A stretch of DNA of 64,000 nucleotides from Pachyseris speciosa (taxonomy: Eukaryota > Cnidaria > Anthozoa > Scleractinia > Pachyseridae): contig JAEMWC010000959.1 in assembly GCA_016490735.1 (NCBI GenBank), forward strand, positions 30,001-94,000, written 5' to 3'. The notes under the pieces were generated by a model. It was given only the letters and a program-made list of their open reading frames with translations. It ran no database searches and was not told where the DNA came from. Shown one piece after another: positions 1 through 9,918 of this stretch. How positions within the stretch are numbered: position 1 is the first letter of the stretch; every line of letters starts with the position of its first letter. The position numbers were made by a program, and so were the translations under genes.

Positions 1-85
1 CTTGCAAACATAAATGTATAAAATCGTTTAGGTTTTAGGTTAGTGTAGAGATGTTAGTTACATGTATGGTTATGCTATTTGAGGA

Positions 86-300
86 GGCAGGATGGCCGAG
101 TTGTTTGGGGCATCCCGGGTTCAAATCCCGCTCTCGCCACTAGCTGTTGTTGTTCTGGGTAGTCCCTGGTTCAACTCCTCGGTAATACTTGTAAATACCC
201 AACTGGTTTGCCTCCGGCCAGTTGGGATTCTTATCATGTTTATTTGTTTATTTGAATTTTTTCTGTATTTGCTCGGCCCCACTAGTACCCTGTGTGCCAG
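86..300 (+). repeat. tRNA-derived SINE, head shortened
   Basis: The start resembles the first part of a type II (Leu/Ser-like) tRNA: an A-box-like GGATGGCCGAGT followed, after too short a spacer, by a B-box-like GGTTCAAATCC. The body that follows includes TCCCTGGTTCAACTCCTCGG and a self-complementary segment (CCAACTGG...CCAGTTGG) that I associate with coral tRNA-derived SINEs. The tRNA half is about 60 nt, too short for a functional tRNA, so this is a retroposed copy. The 3' boundary is approximate. Confidence 0.6.
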
Positions 301-519
301 AGGTTATTTTTTTTCGTTTGAAGGAGGAAATTTACGCGGCGAGGCCGCAGCAACGAGGCGCGGAGCGCCAAGAGGAAAAAAATACCGTCTCTCGCGTTCT
401 ATTTTGGCTTTTCAGGGATATTTCTTTTTCAACGGGCCTCTGGAGCCAGGGTACCCCCACTAGCCTTTGTGCTATAAATACTGCCGAGGGTAAATAAAGT
501 TTATTATTTTTTATTGTAA

Positions 520-1330
520 AGGGTATATCGAGTCTTAGGTTGGGCTCTTTCTATTTCATGCACTCGTCGTAGCTTGTATACGAATGTTATCAGGCGGAGA
601 GCACTTCGCTCTCCCAAGATGTTTCTTTCGCTGTGTATTTGAGATTTAAAATGCGAATGATGGTGCATTCTTTTATTCAATTTAAAGAAAACATGGTTTG
701 CAAATAGCTAAATGTAGACTGCCAGACTTTTGACAAATTGCACTCGTACCATGGCGAGAGACAGTACAAGACAAGTCGTGTCGGTGCAAACGTAATATTT
801 CTAGCTTCTGTCAGAGCGGATGTTATTACCCCGGCTAGTCTCACGCTTATTCCAAGAATTTGGTATTACATTATCTGTTTCAATACAAAACAGACACAAT
901 TTTAATTATGTACAATCTCCTTTCTACTATCTTCTTTTATATTGACAGGTAGGCAGTGAGAACTTGCTACTGAACTGCTGTCTTCAACTGGATCGTAACA
1001 CACTTTGCACTTCCCTTCTGATACTATAATTACGCCGACCGTAAGAATGCGTTCCGTATGTTAGTTTTAGTTTTTACCTTGGTCTCCCGACTTTTGCATT
1101 TCTTTAATATGTGTGGAAAATTTCCACTGAATTCAAGGTGTAGATTCAGAACTGTTAATATACTGTGGCTATTAAATTGACCTAGTGGTTAAATAAAGGC
1201 TTATTCATTACTGTACTGGTTTGGTTGTTGCTGGAAATATTAGATTTACAATGAAAAAATTACATGCTTCGAGCGTATCCACGTGGTCGACAGAAAATGG
1301 TACGTTTGGAAAAACCCATTTTATTTCGGA
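520..1330. other. No gene recognised
   Basis: AT-rich sequence with no long open frame, no recognisable RNA gene and no obvious tandem repeat. I see nothing supportable here. Confidence 0.5.
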
Positions 1331-1337
1331 GGGTGTT

Positions 1338-1622
1338 GGTATGGATGTTTTACCACAGGTATGTATGTTATACCAAAGGTATGGATGTTATACCAAAGGT
1401 ATGGATGTTATACCCAAGGTATGGATGTTATACCAAAGGTATGGATGTTATACCCAAGGTATGGATGTTATACCAAATGAATGGATGTTAAACTCACGGT
1501 ATGGATGTTATACTCAAGGTATGGGTGTTTTGCCTAAAGTATGGATGTTATACCCAAGGTATGGATGTTATACCAAATGTATGGATGTTATACCCAAGGT
1601 ATGGATGTTATACCAAAGGATG
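1338..1622. repeat. 20-bp minisatellite, about 14 copies
   Basis: A 20-bp unit (consensus GGTATGGATGTTATACCAAA) repeats head to tail with few substitutions. Each unit contains GGTAT...ATACC, so every copy can fold into a small hairpin. Because 20 is not a multiple of 3, the pattern reads through all three plus frames with a 60-nt/20-residue period. This produces long open frames that I treat as by-products of the repeat. Confidence 0.9.
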
Positions 1623-1941
1623 TTATATTATGAACTAAGTTAATCTCTGTTACAAATTGTCACACCAGCCCCAGATGCGAGATTTACGCATACAGCAGAG
1701 CGGATGGTAAAAAATGTAAAGGTATTTAGTTTGATTTTTAAAGCTTGAAAATTACAGTCCAGAGAAGATGTCCCAAAACTATCTTCTGAAAAATTGAGTC
1801 AGTTTTGGTATGTGAAAACCGCCAAAATTTAAAGACAGATAAGAAGGGTATGGGAAAATCCCTCGAATTTAAGCTTGAACCCACTGAAAAAATGGGACTT
1901 GATCAAGTTCATTTTTAAATGATCAAACGTTTACTGTTGGC

Positions 1942-2208
1942 TTTAACAATTCTTGTTTTCATTTTCACTTTTACCGCTCAAGTATCACCAAGGTTACCAG
2001 TGGCATCCAGATCTTTCGTGGGAGTGTGCCACTGTTGCCTTTAACAATTCTTGTTTTCATTTTTATTATAACTGTTCAACAATCACCAATGTTACCAGTG
2101 GCATCCAGATGTTTCGTCGGAGCGTGCTACTGTTGTCTTTAACAATTCTTGTTTTCATTTTCATTTTAACTATTGAAGTATCACCAAGGTTACTAGTGGC
2201 ATCAGATG
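1942..2208. repeat. 98-bp tandem repeat, about 2.7 copies
   Basis: Units begin with TTTAACAATTCTTGTTTTC at 1942, 2040 and 2138, a regular 98-bp period, and each contains a version of ATCACCAAGGTTACCAGTGG. The third copy is truncated after about 70 bp. The first two copies differ by scattered substitutions, so the duplication is not very recent. No coding role is evident. Confidence 0.85.
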
Positions 2209-2209
2209 T

Positions 2210-2790
2210 GACGAATAGTCCAGTTGTCTTGCGATTTAAAGTCAAACTAATTGGAACGGAATTTTTGTGACTGCCAATGATACATAGTAGTCAACTTACA
2301 TGTACTTCCGTACTAAAAGTTCTCCAAAATTCGTGAGGTGGAACAGGCTTAGATTAGGCATTGTAATATTTTGAGTTTGTGCCACAGGCTGCCCACTTCG
2401 TTTGGTGTAATAATGCATCGAAACACAAAATAATGTTTTTTGAGCTACAGTAAATGTTTATAATGAAAAAAATGTGATCAACAGGTGAGAATGAAAAGGG
2501 TTAGTTTTAAAAGAAACTGTCAGGTGCTGCGTCTGTTGGGGAGTGAAACACGAGAATATGGTTTGTCAACGGAATTGACCACCGTAAAGAGATTCAAAAA
2601 GCTGACGATTCTAGTGTTTGCCCTTCGACAGAGCCCATCCAGGAATTGTGGGTTATGTATGGTTTGTGCACAGAACCTGAAGCTACGTGAAAAACGGAAA
2701 TAAATTGAACGAAAAGCGTTCATTGATACGATTTGAAAGATGAATTTTTGCTCTAGATTTTTCCTCCTTCGGTGTTAACTTGATCCCGGT
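2210..2790. other. No gene recognised
   Basis: Contains only short open frames in both directions, with no recognisable motif. I see nothing supportable here. Confidence 0.4.
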
Positions 2791-2792
2791 GA

Positions 2793-3205
2793 GGGGGGTG
2801 GGGTGGGGGTGTACTCCCAGAAAAATTGGGTAGGGAGTGCGGCCCCCTTCACGAAACACTTACCCTATTTCAGAACAAAAACAGCGGTTCTCCCTACCCT
2901 TTTTCAGACCTGATCAAACATTTGATACCCTGTTTCAGACTTATTTCATGTGCGCGATAAAAGATAAAAGATAATTAAGGACAAAAAAGAAGGGCTTTTG
3001 CAGATGGTCTTATCGCCTACTGAAGAAGAAGTAGCTTCTTCTAAAAAAGTATACCCAATCCAAGACGAGTGGACAAACGATACCTTATTTCAAACCAAAA
3101 TGTTCAAAATCGATAACCTATTTCAGACCAACACGGCTAAAAATCCATACCCTTTGGTGCCCCGTAAACCTGATATAGCCCATATAAGGGAGTGCCCCCC
3201 CCCCG
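2793..3205. mobile_element. MITE-like element with inverted G-rich/C-rich ends
   Basis: The left end reads GGGGGTGTACTCCC and the right end GGGAGTGCCCCCCCCC, an inverted pair. Between them lie repeated degenerate motifs of the type TACCCTATTTCAGACC in both spaced and diverged forms. Elements of this style are abundant in anthozoan genomes, and no protein is encoded. Exact ends and the target-site duplication are unclear because the termini are homopolymeric. Confidence 0.5.
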
Positions 3206-3339
3206 ACCTTTTTTTTCTTTTTCATTCGCTGATAACTATTAACAGCAAATTAATGGTGAGGCGATAAGCACAAAAATGGTACCCAGCTACGCCATTCTTT
3301 TTCCTTTTTCTTTTTTTTTGTTTTGTTTTTGTTTTTGTT

Positions 3340-3650
3340 TTTTGTAGGTTATACGTTGAGCACCAATTCAATCAATACAAAGACCCTAAACCTGAACTAT
3401 ACGGTCACTACATTGACGACGGCATCGGTGCAGTGTTTTGAGGAACTCAATGAATTTAAAACCTCCGTCACTTCGTCTCATCCGGCTCTGAAATATACCT
3501 GGGAAATTACAGAAACTTCGCTGGCTCTTCTTGATATCAAAGTTTCTAACCGTGGCAACAACTTATGTACCAGTGTGCTCTCCAAAGTCACAGATTATCA
3601 CAGGTATTTATTTTATTCATCTTCACATCCATCTCACGTCAAATACTGAA
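3340..3650 (+). pseudogene. Reverse transcriptase fragment, Penelope-like
   Basis: A T-rich run is followed by a frame encoding LYGHYIDDGIGA, which matches the reverse transcriptase active-site box (YIDD). After a frameshift the next frame continues with a segment containing HPALKYTWEIT and FYSSSHPSHVK, a pattern I associate with Penelope-like reverse transcriptases of marine invertebrates. Only about 100 residues remain, with at least one frameshift and no endonuclease domain visible. It is a dead fragment; assignment to Penelope rather than another non-LTR class is moderately confident. Confidence 0.6.
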
Positions 3651-3659
3651 AGCCACTGC

Positions 3660-4185
3660 TCCCTGTTACGGTCGAAGGAAAATCCACGGATTTTTAATCA
3701 AATCAAAGCCGGCTTTGAGTAAATTTGTCATAGACAAAGGAAAACGTGCTATAATTGTAAACGCTCACAAAATGAAAAATTAAAGTTATAAATGAACATA
3801 CATTACTTGAGTTAACTCGCCTACCAGGAAGCGAACAAGTTGTGAAGGCGTAGGCGACTTTACCGGTATTCCTAATTCGGCCGGGTTTTCTTAATAAAAA
3901 AAAAAACGAATGCGTGATTTGGACTTCTGCATTATTGTTTGTTGTCTCGTCACTTTCTCTGTCTCTCCGCCGCATAGAAAGTGATCCTAATTCTCTCACG
4001 GCTCAATCACAGTGTTTCCGGTGACAAAAATTAGTTTTGACAGCCGCACTTGCGAATTTTCACGCCTTCTAATTTACACGCGCTGATTCACTGACAGATT
4101 GAAATTCAAATATGTAAGGAATGCGGGGTCCACAACCCCGCATTCCTTTGAAATACTTCCAGATAGACTCCGCTGCGTCTCGTCA
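3660..4185. other. Flank next to the truncated virus-like element; no gene
   Basis: No supportable gene. It contains a hairpin at 4116-4148 (14-bp stem, 5-nt loop) shortly before the point where similarity between the two Polinton copies begins. Confidence 0.5.
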
Positions 4186-4591
4186 TGCCGCGGGTGCCAG
4201 GGACTCGGAAAAGTTTTTCAACCCCGACATCAAAAAAGTAAGCGTCACAGTTAACGGCGCGCCCAACCGACTGTAAAACAACAGCCTCGATGGCAAGGAC
4301 ATTTGGGAGAAAGTCAGCCGCTTTTTCATGAAAAAGGCGAACAAAACACCACACATGAAATTCACGAAGTTTTACACGGTTGAACGCTTCGGGCTTCTCA
4401 TTGACCTACGATCAATGGCAGCGCAGGAAATGCACGGGAGCGGGACGAGGCTTGTCAACACGAAGGACGGCGTAGAGCTTGAGATCGAGTGCACTGCCAG
4501 CGGATCTGGAAACGTCAATTGCCATGTTTTCACAATGAGCGACTCGCAGTCTAACCTGATGGGACGGCAATTGGAATTTGTGCAATACTAA
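4186..4591 (+). pseudogene. Major capsid protein, C-terminal remnant (element A)
   Basis: The translation aligns with the last third of the capsid gene of element B: shared segments include the DSEKF region, GKDIWE.VSRFF, and RFGLL.DLRSMA..EMHGSG near the end. An in-frame TAA at 4274-4276 breaks the frame; the downstream part is open from 4277 to the stop at 4591, just before the ATPase start. By family knowledge this is the double jelly-roll capsid protein of Polintons; that assignment rests on gene order and recalled similarity, since no fold can be read directly. The first two thirds are absent. Confidence 0.75.
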
Positions 4592-4594
4592 TAT

Positions 4595-4892
4595 ATGAAC
4601 CCGGAAAACATTCTCTTCAACGCTCTCATCGTGGGGCCGACAAATTCTGGCAAACAAGGTTCATGGTTGACCAGCTCACAGGCCCGTTCTGCAGCAAGTT
4701 CGACTTCATCGTGCTTATTTTCCCGACGTTCGCTCACAACAAGACCCTCTTCCGGTTAGGGGAAAAAGACCCGCGCGTGTATGTGATAATTTGCGAGCAG
4801 CATCTGGTGGAACTTTGGTTGAAGATCGTAACTTTTGCTTTTGAGGGAACCAACACTCTCATAATCCTTGACGACTGCGCGGCCTCAAAAGA

Positions 4893-4927
<35 letters not shown>

Positions 4928-5221
4928 ACAGGCCAGCTGGTGCATCTCGCCTTTTCCGCAAGGCACATCGGCATCAGTGTTTGGGTGCTGACCCAAAAGT
5001 ACACCAGTATCACCGCCTCTTTTCGGGAAAACATCGCGGTGGTGGTTCTTTTTTACAACCCCTCGGCCAAGACCATGAAATCTATATTTGAGGACTATGC
5101 AGGAGATCTACCACCAGAAGAGTACAAAAGCATGATTTCAAAACTGAAAGAGCGAAAGTTTTCTTTCCTTGTGTTCTCGCTACGGCACCCCTTTGGAGTG
5201 TGGTTGCATTCCGCCAATTAA
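4595..5221 (+). pseudogene. Genome-packaging ATPase, A32/FtsK-HerA class (element A)
   Basis: Starts at ATG 4595, four bases after the capsid stop. A Walker A motif GPTNSGK is present, but a one-base deletion just after its lysine (near 4651) shifts the frame at the conserved threonine. The next frame runs from 4663 and includes a Walker B-like LIILDDCAAS. A run of 29 A (4896-4924) then lies in the gene, and the C-terminal part is open to 5221. The family drives DNA into the capsid. Unlike copy B, this copy retains Walker B, so each copy is damaged at a different site. Confidence 0.8.
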
Positions 5222-5241
5222 AAAAAAAGCTGAATATAACA

Positions 5242-5795
5242 ATGGATGAAGAGACAGCGGCAGAAATTTTGAACATGCTGGAAGCAGAACCAGCGGGCGA
5301 GACGGATGGCGGTGTTATGGCTTTGGCCGCGGGACATAACATTCCTTCTCTCCGCGAGCAGCTGTCCGTTCTAGTGTCGACAGGGAAGGCCAAGGAGGCC
5401 ATCGGTGTGCAGTTGTCGCAAAGCAGGTTAAACGCCTAACCGACAAAGAGGTTGAGAGGTATGCCAAAAGGTACGAAGCTTACGTGGGATCGAAGACAAC
5501 CGATAGCTTGATCGACAGCTTCATTTTTCTCGAGACCAAAGCAGTCGGATCGGCAGTCGACATTGATGACATCAAAGCTTATCAAAAAGAACTAAGAGAA
5601 GACTACATAATCAACAAAGAGTTTTCCAGCTTGGCCGGCAACCTTGCTTTGAATTTCGGCAAGTATCTTGCTGTTGCTAATGCGCCACTGATCACTGCAA
5701 AACACATTGATTTTACCAGCCAAAAGGATGAGCAGCATGAGCCAGTGACGATTGCTGAACAAATTCCTGAGCAATCCTCAGCAACTGCTGAATAA
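5242..5795 (+). pseudogene. Conserved element protein downstream of the ATPase (element A)
   Basis: Acidic N-terminus from ATG 5242, then the conserved segment GKAKEAIGVQL, a frameshift near 5430, and an open C-terminal half from about 5484 to the TAA at 5795 containing YVGSKTTDSLIDSF. It matches the gene at 17949-18524 of element B in the same position. Predicted soluble and helix-rich, with no catalytic motif visible. Function unknown; placement directly after capsid and ATPase suggests a virion or assembly role, which is inference. Confidence 0.6.
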
Positions 5796-5888
5796 TTGCT
5801 GACAATTACTCAGTAACTTCTGACAATTTTTTGCTTGCACGGTATTTACTGGCCAATTTAACTTTTGTTCTGTTAAAATATCTTCATA

Positions 5889-6106
5889 ATGGCGGAAGCA
5901 CAACCTGAAGAACAGGCTGCTGAAACACCGGCACCCCCACCGCAGCCATCCAATGGACAACTTATTTCAGCTGCCCCAACCACCGAACGCAAAAGAGACC
6001 CCAGGCGGCAGGCTGCGGGCAGGGCGGCGGCTGAAAAAAACGCGGCAGGCTCGAGAAGCGCAGAAAAAGGAAAAGACAGACTTAAACAACAAAATTGCAA
6101 AATATG

Positions 6107-6141
<35 letters not shown>

Positions 6142-6445
6142 AAGCTGCAGCTGCTGCTTTCCCCACCTCAGGGCAGGAAGCTGCGAGTGATTACCCCAAG
6201 GATGAAAAATCATTTCCTTTCGGTACTATTCTAGCTTTGGGTGGTCTTATAATTGGAGCTGTCTCCCTTTTTTATCAGCGTGAAGCGGCGCAAGCACGTC
6301 TTCTGCTCCAAAAAGTAAGGAAAGCGCTTCTGTTCCAAGCGAGCCGGCTCCTGCGCCGCAGAGGAAATGAGGCATTAGGAAAATGGATTATTTTCTATTT
6401 AATATTTGCAGCATTTGTATATAGCAATGTGTTTCAAATGCATTA
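5889..6445 (+). pseudogene. Single-pass membrane protein, broken by poly-A (element A)
   Basis: Counterpart of the intact gene at 19285-19764. The Ala/Pro/Gln-rich N-terminus (MAEAQPEEQ...) and basic middle are recognisable, but the reading frame shifts and a 32-nt A run (6107-6138) occupies the lysine-rich region. The hydrophobic segment and the YQREAAQ motif reappear in another frame near 6240-6300. The A run replaces a mixed lysine/alanine-coding stretch in copy B, so it looks like homopolymer growth. Confidence 0.55.
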
Positions 6446-6714
6446 AGAACCATGAAACGTTTTTCCTGTTGGTGGCAGGAACAATTATAGGGTTAGAAAC
6501 ATACAAAATAGCAAAGCGTTTTTTTTTTTTTCAATATCCCCGTCTCCCCATGCATGGAGGAGGTGGAGGACATAGAAGATGAATATGAAGCTCCTGACGA
6601 TTTGTTAATTAATGAAGATGATGAATGCAAATGCAAACATAGTTTTGAGAAATCAGCAAAAAAAATGGGAAGCTGATAAAGAGTTGAAACCGCAACCACC
6701 AAATTATTTCATGT
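6428..6714 (+). pseudogene. Small membrane protein with acidic tail (element A)
   Basis: Matches 19800-20096 of element B: a short start region, a hydrophobic stretch (LLVAGTIIGL), then the acidic region encoding EDDEYEAPDDLLINEDD-like residues and a lysine-rich end. Relative to B, part of the hydrophobic region is deleted and a T run disrupts the frame near 6520. Function unknown. Confidence 0.45.
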
Positions 6715-6739
6715 GAATTTTTGTTGGAAAGTTATATTG

Positions 6740-6973
6740 GCATGTCAGCCAAGACGAAGAACAAGCTTGTCAAAACGGTTGTGGATGCGGCGGTTCTTAC
6801 CGGCATAGTTGCTGGCATTGGTTGGGGCTCGAAAAAGATTTGAAAGAAAATTTCACATCTGACCCCAGTAGCAGCGCGATGAACTAAGCAAAATTTACTG
6901 CAGTAGTGGCGGGCGCCATCGCGGCCAAACAATATCTCGAGGACCAAAAATTCTTCCCGTCAATGTTTGATTA
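6740..6973 (+). pseudogene. Small hydrophobic protein (element A)
   Basis: Starts with ATG 6740 (MSAKTKNKLVKTVVDAA) and encodes a glycine/valine-rich hydrophobic stretch, broken by TGA near 6841 and a further frameshift before the conserved end. The counterpart in B (20361-20581) is also broken, at about the same point. Probably a short single-pass membrane protein in the active ancestor; function unknown. Confidence 0.45.
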
Positions 6974-6998
6974 AAAAAATAGGATCTGATATATACAT

Positions 6999-7431
6999 AT
7001 GGCAACTGTCGCAATCATCGTTGGCGTGGCGGAGCGGTTCTCAATGCTGCAACATTCATCGGCGGCAATAATCTAGCGAAAGTGCTTGGCGGCGGAGACG
7101 ACGCCGCGCTTGATGAAAAAAAGCGCCATGACAAGGCTCTCGAGGATTACCAGGAGGCTTACGCGAAATACAACCCCCAGCGCACCCAGCTCCTTGACTG
7201 GATCCAGACAAATGCGTAGATCAAATCGCAGGCCAAGCAGAAGTTCACCAACACCGACTACGCTTTCAAACTTTATAACCAGGCACATCCCAACCGAATT
7301 CTTACTCCGTTGGAAGAGCCAAAATTCTCAGATCTCTACCGGCCAAGCGAGCAGCAGAAAAGGGGCGAGCTCGTTTTTTTGGGCGCCGGGACTCTCGCTT
7401 TGGGCTATGCTGTTTTTCGTTTCCTTTGAAG
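6999..7431 (+). pseudogene. Conserved element protein with C-terminal hydrophobic tail (element A)
   Basis: ATG at 6999 (MATVAIIVG). A small insertion near 7028 shifts the frame. The conserved middle (charged helical region, then FKLYNQAHPNR) and the tail (FLGAGTLALGYA) reappear in other frames up to 7431. Matches 20609-21034 of element B. The hydrophobic glycine/alanine-rich tail suggests membrane insertion. No family assigned. Confidence 0.5.
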
Positions 7432-7449
7432 TTTTATAAATCCTTTTTA

Positions 7450-8434
7450 ATGGACGCTAAACTCGCAGAGGTTTATTACAGCCCGGGAGGCTACTGGAAA
7501 GGTCTCACCACGATTAAAAAACTGGCTGAAGCTGCAAAGGTCTCTGAAGAGACCGCAAAAAGTGGCTAATCAGGCAGGCGCTTTGGCAAATTTATCTTCC
7601 AAACCCGGGCTGCATTCCTCGGCCGAAGTTCGATGTTTTTATCCCCAACAAGGTGCACCAAGCCGACCTTCTTTTTTTGCCTCATGACAAACTGCCCCGT
7701 GGGCGCAAAGTGTACAAGTACGCGCTGACACTTGTCGACGTTGCCAGCCGCTACAATGTGGCCGAATCTTTGACCTTTAAAAATCTGAGGAGGTCGCACA
7801 AGCGTTTCGCAAAATTTACAAACGCTTGTCTCTGAAATGGCCAGAAATGCTGCAGGTAGATCCTGGGCGCGAATTTATGGGCGCTGTTACGAAAGAAATG
7901 GAAAACCACAAAACATATATCCGGCGCGGGCACTCCGAAATTCACTGTGACCAGGCCATTGTCGACCGCACCCTGGCCGAGCGCCTGTTTGGTTACCAGT
8001 ATGCTGTGGAAATGCGTTTGCAAGAGGGCCAGCAGTCTGTCGCGTGGGTGAAACGTCTTCCAGAAGTTGTTGCTGCCCTCAACAACGAGGGAACAAGCCT
8101 GACTGGGAAGAAGCCGGCGGTTGCTATTAAAGAAAAGGCGTTTGTTTCCAAGCCTTCAACTACATATCAAAGACCTGTTGGAAGGCGTGAAAAACAGCTC
8201 CCCCCTCTTGTCAATCTCCGCAATCTTTACCAACCAGGTGAGCTGGAGGGCGGCAAAAAAAGAGCCACAGATCCTGTCTGGTCTTTGAAAGTCTTCAAGA
8301 TTGAAAGAGCTGTCATGAAACCAGACACGCCTGTTTTGTACTATTTACACGACGGACCCAAACGCAGTTTCGTGCGCGAAGAGCTGTTGGTTGTTCCGCC
8401 AAACACCGAGCTACCCACAGAAAAGCTCATCTAA
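7450..8434 (+). pseudogene. Retroviral-type (RVE) integrase, DDE family (element A)
   Basis: Inserts element DNA into host DNA. The N-terminus starts at ATG 7450 (VYYSPGGYWKG) and shifts frame near 7558. The catalytic core shows the first aspartate in HQADLLF and the second in LQVDPGREF. The region of the third acidic residue carries a 9-nt in-frame deletion near 7966 relative to copy B, replacing the segment around the glutamate and leaving only an aspartate (AIVDRTLAERL). The C-terminal part (PVLYYLHDGPKRSFVREELLVV) resembles the chromodomain-like tail of Polinton integrases. It overlaps tail to tail with the polymerase gene. Confidence 0.85.
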
Positions 8435-9713
8435 CCATTCGTTAATGCTTTCCATTTCTTCGTCACTCGGCATTGGTTGAGGGGGGTCATAACTGAAGAG
8501 CCCATCAAACCATTCATCAATTTCTTCCATTTCTGCTTCAATCGGCGCGGGCGGGGGTGGGTTATACCCAAAGCCCTTTGTGTTAACTCCCAGTCCTCTT
8601 CTATCCATCTTTTCGTATCAAACGCAGGAAGAGAAGTTTTATTTACGTTCATGCCAAAGATGTGGTGTCCTTCGCTCCTGCGAATGTTCATTCCGTGTGT
8701 CAGCTGCTTCTTAACATCGAGGGTTTCTTTATACTGTTCGTGTTGGACTTCTTTTTTGACTATGTTTTTTTTTTCACTCCTTTGGCCTTTTTCATGTTGT
8801 TTTCGTCGGCTCTCATGATTGAATACATCTTTGGCCACAAACCGACATACTCAGCAATCGGGACGCCTGTGCACACATCTTTCATCTTTCCCCAAATTTT
8901 TTTGTTGGTTTCCAAATACAGTGGGTGGTCTTTCGGGTAATCGCTGGTGTCACAGAGATGTTGGCTAAGGCTCTTGTCTTTGTAAATGTCTTTTGTTTGA
9001 ACTTCAACCAGTAAGCTGTCCCTGTTTGTGTATAATAGCTGGCATTTCTCCTCATATTGTTTGTTTAGGACGTTGTAGTAAAAGTCACCATTAAAATTTT
9101 GCTGTTGTCCAAAATTGTCGCGCCAGTGTAAACAGGTTTGTTAAAACAGAGTTTGCTTTTGCGCATGCTTATCCCAGCAAGATCGTTTCCAAAGAACTCG
9201 TGCCCTGAGTACAGGGGGGTTGCTATTAGTTTTCTAAGCTTGGTTGTCTCATGGGGGCGCACCAGTTTCACATCCGTGCGGATGCGTAAATTTTCCATGT
9301 TTTTACCGAAAACAGCATTGTTCATCAGTTTGTAAAAATCTTTTTCAAAGGCGTTTTTAGCCTTTTTTCTAAACTCAGTGTTTATCATGATGTAAGGCTT
9401 CATCCAGCACTTTTGTTCGAACTCCAACACTTTGTGAACTTTCTTCAGTCTCACTCCTTGCTTTAGGTAAAACTGCAAGTTGCGGTAATGCAACACGTAT
9501 TTCTTTTTATCTTGCCGCGTTAACAAGAGCCTGTTGCAATCGGGCAAATTTAGCTGTAAGTCTTCTATCATTTCTTTTTGGTATGGCGACAGCCATTCTT
9601 TTTTTACAGGCTCTTTCTCGGGTGCAAGATAGCTGTTTTACTTTTCGTGGAGTTCTTTGGGATAATCGAGGTCGCCTTCAAGACAATAACCTTTTTTGCC
9701 TTTTTCTGGTATC
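8411..9713 (-). pseudogene. Type B DNA polymerase, C-terminal part (element A)
   Basis: Minus-strand frames carry the palm region of protein-primed family B polymerase: motif B region KLMNNAVFGKNMENLR is intact around 9300. The motif C site reads YTNRDS (codons near 9015-9026) instead of the family YxDTDS seen in copy B, so a catalytic aspartate is lost. Two or more frameshifts follow. The gene ends within the integrase 3' end. The upstream part is cut at 9713-9719 by insertion of element B and continues at 26,768-29,372. Confidence 0.85.
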
Positions 9714-9719
9714 TCAAGA

Positions 9720-9918
9720 CACACAAGTAAAATGAGGGTTATAGCGCACACCCACACATTATCATCTTATTTCCTCATTTTAAGTCTTAAACCGATATGT
9801 TCTCAACTCCTCGCGCCGCTCGTCGTTAAGAAAAATATCGGTTTAAGACTTAAAATGAGGAAATAAAATGATATTGTGTGGGTGTACGACCAGAACCCTC
9901 ATTTTACATGTGTGTGTC
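9720..9918. repeat. Terminal palindrome of element B, left
   Basis: Two arms of about 90 bp run from the element end to about 9806 and back from 9826 to 9918. Shared blocks include AAAATGAGGGTT, the CACCCACACA region, TTATTTCCTCATTTTAAG and CTTAAACCGATAT. The loop (about 9807-9825, CTCCTCGCGCCGCTCGTCG) is not self-complementary. Such a structure can form a long hairpin in single-stranded DNA. Confidence 0.85.

Larger units (their letters stand above)
4186..9719. mobile_element. Polinton-like element A, left remnant (interrupted)
   Basis: This segment is collinear with 16,960-23,880 of element B: capsid C-terminus, packaging ATPase, a run of small proteins, integrase, then the 3' part of the polymerase on the other strand. 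Similarity to B starts abruptly near 4186 inside the capsid gene, so everything upstream (left TIR, minor structural genes and most of the capsid gene) is missing. At 9719 the polymerase is interrupted by element B and resumes at 26,768. Most genes here contain stops, frameshifts or homopolymer expansions. Confidence 0.85.

Noticed and set aside
86..140. Functional tRNA (Leu/Ser-like)
   Set aside because: A and B boxes are present but the molecule would be only about 60 nt with no paired acceptor stem; SINE body follows.
1221..1643. Repeat protein of 140 residues
   Set aside because: The frame exists only because a 20-bp minisatellite reads open in all three frames.
9800..9835. Protelomerase-type (linear plasmid) resolution site
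   Set aside because: The palindrome centre is an asymmetric GC-rich loop, not a perfect palindrome, and no protelomerase gene is seen.
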